Source of the DNA: Bacillota bacterium | Lineage (GTDB): Bacteria; Bacillota_E; JAJZYS01; JAILZS01 | NCBI GenBank assembly: GCA_021817625.1 | Contig: JAKASY010000015.1 | Coordinates: forward strand, 1 to 11,425 | Direction of reading: 5' to 3' | Length of the DNA stretch: 11,425 bases | Shown here: positions 6,563-11,425 of the stretch, in pieces | Layout: each line of letters opens with the position of its first letter | How positions within the stretch are numbered: the first letter of the stretch is position 1 | Notes under the pieces: model-generated | The model's database searches: none | Told to the model about the DNA's origin: nothing | What the model saw: only the letters and a program-made list of their open reading frames with translations | Program-made: the position numbers and the translations under genes

Positions 6563-7921
6563 CTAGCGGTCGCCCCCGGCCATGCGCATCCACACGCTAT
6601 CCCGTCGCACGCGGTAGCGACGGCGGCGCGGCTTTGCGCGTCGCGCCGCGGGTGCGCGCAGGCTCACAGCCGTCCGCCAGGCGAGGAAGAGGAGCACGAG
6701 GCCGAGGCCGAGCCGCGCGACGAACCCGCCCCAGGGAGAGCGCGCCGGCGCGGGCGGCGAGGGCGTGGCCTGCGCCAGAGCCACCGGCACGGTGCCCGCG
6801 AGCTGGCCCGAGGCGTACACGGCGAGGCTCCCGACCACCGCCCCGCGCGGCTGCCCGGCCGGCAGGCGCAGGGGGGCGATGAGGTGCGTGCGCACATGTA
6901 CGCTGCCGCTTCCCGCCACCGCCCAGGTGACCGGATCGACCGTCTCGAGCGTGTCCGTGCGACCCGGCGCGCCGGCGACGGCCCGCTGCGACACGGCAAG
7001 GCCGGCGGGCACAAGCGTCGCCTGCCGGTACGTGTCGAACCCGTACGTGAGGAGATTCGACTCGTCGCCAAAGTAGGCCCAGGGTACGTCGTGCAGGACG
7101 ACCGCGATGAGCGTGAGGCCATGCCGCCTGGCGATCGCGACCATGGTGTTGCCGGCCTGAATGGTGTAGCCGATCTTGCCGCCAATGATCCCCGGATAGG
7201 TCCACAGGAGCTGGTCCTGGTTGACCATCGGCTGCGGCGGACCGTTCGGCATGGGGTAGCGCTCGAGCACCTTGGTGTGCAGGATGCGCACGAACTCGGG
7301 CTCCCGCAGGGCTGCCGCGGCAATGCGCGCAAGGTCGAGCGCGGTCGTCAGGTGGGTCGCCACCGGCAGGCCGTTGGGGTCGTCAAAGTGTGTGCGCGTC
7401 GCCCCGAGAGCGCGCGCCTCGACGTTCATCATGGTCACGAACCGAGGCACGCTGCCGGCGGTGGCGTTGGCCAGCGCCACGGCCGCGTTGTTCCCGGACA
7501 CGAGGAGAAGCCCGTAGAGCAGGTCGCGCACGCTCAGCTCCTCACCCGGCCGCATGGGCGCGGAGCTGCCCTGGACGTACGCCTCGGCCGCCGTGATGCG
7601 CACCATGCGCCCGAGATCGTGGATGTGCTGGAGCACGACCAGCGCCGTCATGATCTTCGTCGTGCTCGCCGGCATGAGGCGCAGCCCGTCGCTCTTCTCA
7701 GCCAAGACCTGGCCCGTGGCCGGTGCGTACAGGACGTAGCTCGCCGCGCTCACGCTCGGCGGCGCCGCGGCCGCTGCCGCGACGCCGCCTCCCGGCGCAA
7801 CGGCGAGGGTGGCAGCGGCTGCGACCGCCGCGCCCCCGACGGCCGCTCGAACCAGACCCTGAATCCCCCGCCGCCACCCATCGTCAGGGCAGCGCCCGCG
7901 CCCCGCACGCGTGCGCCTCAC
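6563..7921 (-). CDS. Secreted D-alanyl-D-alanine carboxypeptidase (peptidase S11, DacF-like)
   Basis: Trims the terminal D-Ala of peptidoglycan stem peptides outside the cytoplasmic membrane. With the GTG at 7921 (GGGAAAGGGG eight bases upstream) it has 452 residues. A basic start and an Ala-rich hydrophobic stretch (about 22-54) form the signal peptide. The S11 motifs are the nucleophile S86 with K89 in PASTTKIM, SGN at 142-144, and a KTG-box equivalent that reads GGKIGYT, with Ile250 in place of Thr. A beta-rich C-terminal domain follows to about residue 380, then a proline linker, a membrane anchor (about 399-417) and a highly basic cytoplasmic tail. An ORF extension to 7969 is possible but has no better start signal. 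It stands alone between the HTH gene (121-base gap) and the hyf promoter. A sporulation-type role (DacF) is possible but not shown. Confidence 0.9.
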   Translation of the reverse strand: MRRTRAGRGRCPDDGWRRGIQGLVRAAVGGAAVAAAATLAVAPGGGVAAAAAAPPSVSAASYVLYAPATGQVLAEKSDGLRLMPASTTKIMTALVVLQHIHDLGRMVRITAAEAYVQGSSAPMRPGEELSVRDLLYGLLLVSGNNAAVALANATAGSVPRFVTMMNVEARALGATRTHFDDPNGLPVATHLTTALDLARIAAAALREPEFVRILHTKVLERYPMPNGPPQPMVNQDQLLWTYPGIIGGKIGYTIQAGNTMVAIARRHGLTLIAVVLHDVPWAYFGDESNLLTYGFDTYRQATLVPAGLAVSQRAVAGAPGRTDTLETVDPVTWAVAGSGSVHVRTHLIAPLRLPAGQPRGAVVGSLAVYASGQLAGTVPVALAQATPSPPAPARSPWGGFVARLGLGLVLLFLAWRTAVSLRAPAARRAKPRRRRYRVRRDSVWMRMAGGDR

Positions 7922-8042
7922 CAATCGCGCCCCTTTCCCGGCCGCGCCGGGCCCGCCCCTGCCCGACACGGACGCGCCGCCGCCACGCCGGCGCGTGTCC
8001 CGCGCAGGAGGTTCGCGACCGGCGCGTCAACTCCTGTCGCTT

Positions 8043-8507
8043 TTAGGTGCCTGTGTGTCGCTCCCAGAAGCGCCAGAGCGGTCGGCGGCGCTCGCGCCGC
8101 GGCGTCGAGGCGGCGATCTCGTAGCGCAGGTGGCTCAGCTCCTGCTGGGCGCGCATGAGCGCCGTCACGACCCGGTCGTGCTCGGCCGCGCGGCGGTGCT
8201 CGTTGTGGTTGCTCGTCGCGGCGATGGCCTCGAGGCGCTCGCGCAGCTCGAGCGCGAGCGCCGGCTCGTCGCCGCTGGCCTCCAGGGCGAGCGCCGCCGC
8301 CACCTCGTCCTCGGCACGCCCCTCCGCGGTCCACTCGAGGGCGCGCCCGAGAAGGCGAAGCTGACGCTCGTCCAGCTGCCTGGGCAGCCGCTCCTCCCCC
8401 AGGACCGGCGCGAAGCGCGCCCACACCTCCCTAAGCGCCCTCGGCGTCGTGTTCAGCCGCCGGCAAGCCTGCTCCCGACTTAGCCGCTCCAGCACTTGGC
8501 GCACCAC
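8043..8507 (-). CDS. MerR-like HTH protein with coiled coil and basic aromatic tail
   Basis: Putative DNA-binding protein of 154 residues from the GTG at 8507, which has AAGGCGG seven bases upstream; the frame stays open to 8591 but with no comparable signal. Residues 9-30 (LSREQACRRLNTTPRALREVW) look like a MerR-type helix-turn-helix, followed by a wing-like stretch and a helix (about 46-75) as in MerR domains. Residues about 83-130 are charged and helical, probably a coiled coil. The tail (136-150) is Arg-rich and ends PLWRFWER. There are no effector-domain cysteines. HTH plus coiled coil plus tail is the layout of RacA-type chromosome-anchoring proteins and of some Bacillus MerR-like proteins, but sequence identity to them cannot be judged here. 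It could equally be a local regulator. The upstream gap holds repeats that could be its binding site. Confidence 0.75.
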   Translation of the reverse strand: MVRQVLERLSREQACRRLNTTPRALREVWARFAPVLGEERLPRQLDERQLRLLGRALEWTAEGRAEDEVAAALALEASGDEPALALELRERLEAIAATSNHNEHRRAAEHDRVVTALMRAQQELSHLRYEIAASTPRRERRRPLWRFWERHTGT

Positions 8508-8535
8508 CTCGCATCCGCCTTGGGCGAGGCATCTT

Positions 8536-8567
8536 CGTGCGCGCGCGCACGCGAACCTGCCGCGAAC
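8536..8567. promoter_or_regulatory. Palindrome plus direct repeat upstream of the HTH gene, possible operator
   Basis: The 96-base gap between the coiled-coil gene and the HTH gene contains a perfect 16-base palindrome (CGTGCGCGCGCGCACG, 8536-8551). Adjoining it are two copies of CGCGAAC (8550-8556 and 8561-8567), exactly 11 bases or one helix turn apart. It lies 29-60 bases upstream of the HTH start codon, where an autoregulatory operator would be expected. The alternating GC core could also arise by composition alone. No clear -10 box accompanies it. Confidence 0.3.
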
Positions 8568-8603
8568 GACCCGACGTTGTGTCGAGCCCACCGAAACCGG
8601 CCG

Positions 8604-8873
8604 TCAGCGTCCGTCACCGCATGCGGCGCTCTGACCCAGGCGGCGCCGCAGGCGCTCCCCCCGAAGCTGCGCGCGCAGCCGCTCCAGGCGCTGCTCGAGA
8701 ACCGCCTTCTGTCGCCCCTGCATCTCCAGGAGAGCCATGAGCGTGCGCCGGCTCGCGCGCAGGCGTAGCACCTCGAGGCGCATCTCGGAAAGGCGTCGGC
8801 GCAGGCCGGCGATCGCCTGCTCCGCGCTCTCCGCCGCCGGCTCGCAGGCGGCCCTCTCCCACTCGCCTTCCAT
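8604..8873 (-). CDS. Small coiled-coil protein of unknown function
   Basis: 89 residues, 30 bases downstream of the PHP gene and on the same strand, so probably in the pepA operon. From about residue 14 to 80 it is one uninterrupted, strongly charged helix with heptad-like Leu/Met/Ile spacing (for example LRRRLSEMRLEVLRLRASR), Arg-rich and without proline, cysteine-poor and with no membrane segment. The ATG at 8873 has only a weak GGGCGG before it. I do not recognise a family. The plus strand over this stretch is also open (8737-9264 and others), as everywhere in the window, but the helical periodicity and operon spacing favour this frame. It may dimerise with itself or with the coiled coil of the neighbouring HTH protein; that is a guess. 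Confidence 0.6.
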   Translation of the reverse strand: MEGEWERAACEPAAESAEQAIAGLRRRLSEMRLEVLRLRASRRTLMALLEMQGRQKAVLEQRLERLRAQLRGERLRRRLGQSAACGDGR

Positions 8874-8903
8874 GCCGCCCAGGATACGCCGGGGACGGCG
8901 GGC

Positions 8904-9773
8904 CTATGCCGTCGCTCGTCCCTGGGCGCGGGCGGCAAGGGTCGCCACGGTGCGAGCGGAGGTCGTGCACACGGCCACGCGCTCCCGTCCGGCCGTGCCG
9001 TGGCAGTCGCTGCCCCCCGTCACCAGGAGGTCCCTCCGGCGCGCCAGACGCCGCAGGCTCTGGCGCGTCGCCTCGTCCTGCTTGGGGTGGTCCGCCTCAA
9101 GTCCGTCCAAGAGGTCGAGCCACGGCGCTGCGTGCGGTGGCAGCTCCGAGAGGATCGGGTGCGCCCAGACCGCGGCTCCCCCTGCCTCGCGGATCCAGCC
9201 CACCGCCTCCGGCAGGCTCAGCGGCGCCTGCTCCACGTGGCCCGGACGCCCAGGGGAGAGGTAGCGCGAAAAGGCCTCGTCCACGTCCCGTGCCAGGCCT
9301 TGGCGGATAAGGACGCGGGCGACGTGCGGGCGTCCGACGCTGCCGCCCGCCGCCTCCGCCTCGACCTCCGCCCAGGGCACCTCGACGCCAGCCTGCGCCA
9401 GGCGCCGCACGATTTCGTGCCCCCGGCTGAGGCGCTGGCGGCGGCGCGCCTCGAGGTGGCCCTCGAAGCCGTCCAGGCGATGCGCGCTGGTGTCGGACAG
9501 GAACAGGCCGAGGAGGTGGACGTCGTAGCGCCGTCCGCTTGCGTCCACCTCGAGGCAGCTCAGCTCGACGCCGGGAAACACCCGGACGCCCTGGCGACGC
9601 CCCGCCTCTTCCGCCTCGGGCAGGCCGGCCAAGCTGTCGTGGTCGCTGACCGCCACCGCCCACAGCCCCGCCTCGGCGCACAGGCGCACGAGCTCGCTCG
9701 GCGCGAAGATGCCGTCCGAGGCCGTCGTGTGGGCGTGCAGATCGGCCCGTCCCCGGTTGTCGGCGGCGCTCAC
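8904..9773 (-). CDS. PHP-domain phosphoesterase (YciV/TrpH, RNase AM-like)
   Basis: Metal-dependent phosphoesterase of 289 residues. Members of this family act on nucleoside 3',5'-bisphosphates or as 5'-3' exoribonucleases on RNA 5' ends. All expected metal ligands are present: H13 and H15 in DLHAHTTASDG with D20, D44-H45 in SDHD, E70 in PGVE, H86, H205 in WAHP, and D256 and H258 in GSDCHG. GRPHVARVL (147-155) is the typical helical insertion motif. The start is the GTG at 9773, which overlaps the pepA stop as GTGA; the open frame runs on to 9911 inside pepA but that part has no family resemblance. The length matches E. coli YciV (293). It is cytoplasmic and translationally coupled to the aminopeptidase, a housekeeping pairing with no obvious shared pathway. 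Confidence 0.93.
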   Translation of the reverse strand: MSAADNRGRADLHAHTTASDGIFAPSELVRLCAEAGLWAVAVSDHDSLAGLPEAEEAGRRQGVRVFPGVELSCLEVDASGRRYDVHLLGLFLSDTSAHRLDGFEGHLEARRRQRLSRGHEIVRRLAQAGVEVPWAEVEAEAAGGSVGRPHVARVLIRQGLARDVDEAFSRYLSPGRPGHVEQAPLSLPEAVGWIREAGGAAVWAHPILSELPPHAAPWLDLLDGLEADHPKQDEATRQSLRRLARRRDLLVTGGSDCHGTAGRERVAVCTTSARTVATLAARAQGRATA

Positions 9774-11284
9774 GCGCCCGACGCGAGGCGCCCGGGAAGG
9801 TGCACGAAGGTCTCGACCATGACGCCGGTGGGCCCCTTGTCGATCGCCTGCTCGCCCGCGCTGTCGCTGTCCGTGAGCCAGGCGGTGCCGGCGATGTCCA
9901 AGTGGACCCACGGGGTCTCATGCGCGAAGCGTCCAAGGAAGACGCCGGCCGTGATCGCCCCGGCTGAGCGCCCGCCGACGTTGCGCATGTCGGCCACGTC
10001 GCTCCGGATCGCCCGCTCGTACATCGCATCGTCGAGGGGCAGCTGCCACACCTTCTCGCACGCCCGAGCCGCGGCGTCCTTCACGGCGGCGGCGAGGCCT
10101 TGGTCGTTGCCCATGAGCCCGGTGTACGCGTGGCCGAGCGCCGTGACGCACGCACCGGTGAGCGTCGCCACGTCCACCAGGTGCGTCGCGCCCATGCGGC
10201 GCGCCAGCGCCAGGCCATCCGCCATCACGAGCCGCCCCTCGGCGTCGGTGTTGTCGACCTCCACCGTTTGACCGTCGAGGCTCTTCACGACGTCTCCCGG
10301 CCGCTGGGCGCTGCCGCTGGGCAGGTTCTCCGCCAGGCACATGACGCCGATGACGGGAATCGGGCTTCCCAGGCGGGCAAGCGCTCCCAGCGCCGCCATC
10401 ACCGCCACGGCGCCGCACAGGTCGTACTTCATCTCGCCCATGCCGGGCCCCGGCTTGAGGCTGATGCCACCCGAGTCAAAGGTGATGCCCTTGCCCACGA
10501 GGGCCAGAACGGGTCCCCCGGCCGGCGCCTCTCCGCCCGTCTTGAGAACGACCATCCGGGGCGGGTGCACGCTCCCCTGCCCCACGCCGAGGATGCACCC
10601 GGCGCCCATCTCGGCCAGGTCCCGCTCATCCAAGACCTGCACGTCCAGACCCACCTGGGCCGCGTACGCCTGGGCACGCTCGGCGACACGCGCCGGGTAC
10701 TTGTCGTTCGAGCCCAGGACGTCGATCTCGCGCGCGAGCGCCACGCTGTCCGCGACGAGGCCAGCGCGGTGCGCGCGCTCCACCAGCGCCTCGCCGGCAC
10801 CGGACGGTGGCGGCACCAGGCCCACGGCCTCAACCTGGGCGTCGCCGGCGGGCAGGGTGCGGTAGCCGTCGTAGCGCCACAGGCCGCGACGCGCGCCCAG
10901 AACGACCGCCTCGGCAGCGGCCTCTGCGTCCAGCCTGGGCCCGGTCGCCAGGTGAAGGGCAAGAGCGAGCCGGCGCGCCCCGCTGCGACGCGCCTCGCGC
11001 GCCCCCCGCGCGGCGGCCTGCCGAGCCTCGGCCGGGCCGTACGACGCGCGCGGGCCGAGTCCCACGATCACCAGGCGCGCGGGCCGGGCTCTGCCGTATG
11101 TGGGCAGCACGACGCTGCGCCCCAAGCGGCGCGACGCCACCCCGCTGGCTAGCGCGGTCTCGGCCATGTGCCTGAGCTCGCCCTCCACCCCTTCGGGCGC
11201 CTGGGCATCCTCGAACCATCCCACGACCAGGGCGTCATGCTCCGCGTCCTGCCAGCCAGCGCCCAGCCACTGCACCTCGTGCAC
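9770..11284 (-). CDS. pepA: Leucyl aminopeptidase (peptidase M17)
   Basis: Cytosolic aminopeptidase with two metal ions that removes N-terminal residues from peptides; 504 residues, the normal size for the family. The N-terminal macro-like domain covers about 1-170 and the catalytic domain follows. Metal ligands and catalytic residues are in place: K265, D270 and K277 in VGKGITFDSGGISLKP, D288 in MKYDLCGA, and D347, E349 and R351 in the signature NTDAEGRL (345-352). The end GPTGVMVETFVHL is typical of the C-terminus. The start is the GTG at 11284, seven bases after an AGGAGG. The linker before the catalytic domain reads LGSNDKYP rather than the common NxPPNxxTP. It overlaps the PHP gene by four bases and probably leads an operon with it and the coiled-coil gene. 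Hairpins lie in its leader. Confidence 0.97.
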   Translation of the reverse strand: MHEVQWLGAGWQDAEHDALVVGWFEDAQAPEGVEGELRHMAETALASGVASRRLGRSVVLPTYGRARPARLVIVGLGPRASYGPAEARQAAARGAREARRSGARRLALALHLATGPRLDAEAAAEAVVLGARRGLWRYDGYRTLPAGDAQVEAVGLVPPPSGAGEALVERAHRAGLVADSVALAREIDVLGSNDKYPARVAERAQAYAAQVGLDVQVLDERDLAEMGAGCILGVGQGSVHPPRMVVLKTGGEAPAGGPVLALVGKGITFDSGGISLKPGPGMGEMKYDLCGAVAVMAALGALARLGSPIPVIGVMCLAENLPSGSAQRPGDVVKSLDGQTVEVDNTDAEGRLVMADGLALARRMGATHLVDVATLTGACVTALGHAYTGLMGNDQGLAAAVKDAAARACEKVWQLPLDDAMYERAIRSDVADMRNVGGRSAGAITAGVFLGRFAHETPWVHLDIAGTAWLTDSDSAGEQAIDKGPTGVMVETFVHLPGRLASGA

Positions 11285-11309
11285 TCCCCTGCCTCCTCGC
11301 CTCTGCGCT

Positions 11310-11331
11310 CGGCGCGGCGCCGATCGCGCCG
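11310..11331. repeat. Inverted repeat in the pepA leader
   Basis: CGGCGCG (11310-11316) and CGCGCCG (11325-11331) form a 7-bp stem with an 8-base loop, 25 bases before the pepA start codon and just upstream of its ribosome binding site. No T tract follows on either strand. Composition makes such stems common here, so functional weight is low. Confidence 0.3.
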
Positions 11332-11347
11332 CTCCCCAAAAGCATGT

Positions 11348-11399
11348 CCTTCGCGCCCGGGCACGCGAAGGGGGCCGGGCGCCGCCCGACCCCCTTCGC
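11348..11399 (-). terminator. Two competing hairpins between an upstream gene and pepA
   Basis: GCGAAGGGGG (11365-11374) and CCCCCTTCGC (11390-11399) form a 10-bp stem extended inside by CGGGC/GCCCG around a 3-base loop, after one C-A mismatch. The segment CGCGAAGG (11364-11371) can instead pair with CCTTCGCG (11348-11355), an 8-bp stem with an 8-base loop. The two structures share one arm and exclude each other. The larger hairpin begins five bases after a possible stop codon, as a terminator would, but no T run follows directly; the nearest is TTTT, seven bases past the second hairpin on the minus strand. Confidence 0.4.
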
Positions 11400-11403
11400 C
11401 CGC

Positions 11404-11425
11404 CTACAGATGGTAGACGATGACG
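11404..11425 (-). CDS. Possible 3' end of an upstream gene
   Basis: Entering from the right edge on the minus strand, one frame reads VIVYHL followed by TAG (11406-11404), with the strong hairpin starting five bases later. A beta-strand-like end right before a hairpin looks like the tail of a real gene, but six residues cannot identify it. The other two minus-strand frames stay open here, so this is tentative. Confidence 0.3.

Noticed and set aside
7994..8030. TTGACG at about 8028-8023 on the minus strand as a promoter for the carboxypeptidase
   Set aside because: No acceptable -10 hexamer lies 16-18 bases downstream; the -35-like match alone is too weak.
9774..9911. N-terminal extension of the PHP gene into pepA
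   Set aside because: It has no resemblance to PHP proteins; the GTG at 9773 gives the usual length and a GTGA overlap.
1..11425. tRNA, rRNA, CRISPR array, insertion sequence or prophage
   Set aside because: I saw no cloverleaf, rRNA-like block, regularly spaced repeats, transposase or terminal inverted repeats, and base composition looks even throughout.

Overview
The window is very GC-rich DNA (about 70% by eye). Every credible gene lies on the minus strand, so it is read from the right edge to the left. Frequent GTG starts, strong AGGAGG-type ribosome binding sites, 1- and 4-base stop/start overlaps, a DacF-like D,D-carboxypeptidase and a MerR-type HTH/coiled-coil protein fit a GC-rich, probably thermophilic Gram-positive such as a Thermaerobacter, Symbiobacterium or Sulfobacillus relative. 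That taxonomic guess is weak. Long plus-strand ORFs are shadows of the GC-rich codon pattern.

Right part (11425 to 8604). A possible 3' end of an upstream gene is followed by strong, competing hairpins. Next come a leucyl aminopeptidase (pepA), a PHP-domain phosphoesterase of the YciV/TrpH type overlapping it by GTGA, and an 89-residue coiled-coil protein of unknown role. Middle (8603 to 6563). An intergenic region with a 16-base palindrome and an 11-base-spaced direct repeat precedes a small protein with a MerR-like HTH, a coiled coil and a basic aromatic tail. A secreted, membrane-anchored S11 D-alanyl-D-alanine carboxypeptidase follows.

Left part (6554 to the left edge). This is a tightly packed operon for a membrane complex of the complex I / group 4 hydrogenase family, in the order hyfC, hyfE, hyfF, hyfG, hyfI, hyfB. 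The last gene runs off the window and is open to base 2. A good promoter lies just after the carboxypeptidase stop. A convincing intrinsic-terminator hairpin lies between that promoter and hyfC, so the operon may be controlled by attenuation.

The main finding is in the large subunit, HyfG. It aligns well with HycE/HyfG, but all four cysteines that hold the Ni-Fe centre are replaced and it has no C-terminal peptide to be cleaved. The small subunit, HyfI, keeps its four iron-sulfur cysteines, and both antiporter-type subunits keep the charged residues of the proton path. The complex is therefore best read as an energy-converting-hydrogenase-related (Ehr-type) ion pump rather than a hydrogenase. 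No NADH, formate or ferredoxin module appears in the window, so its electron donor and acceptor are unknown.
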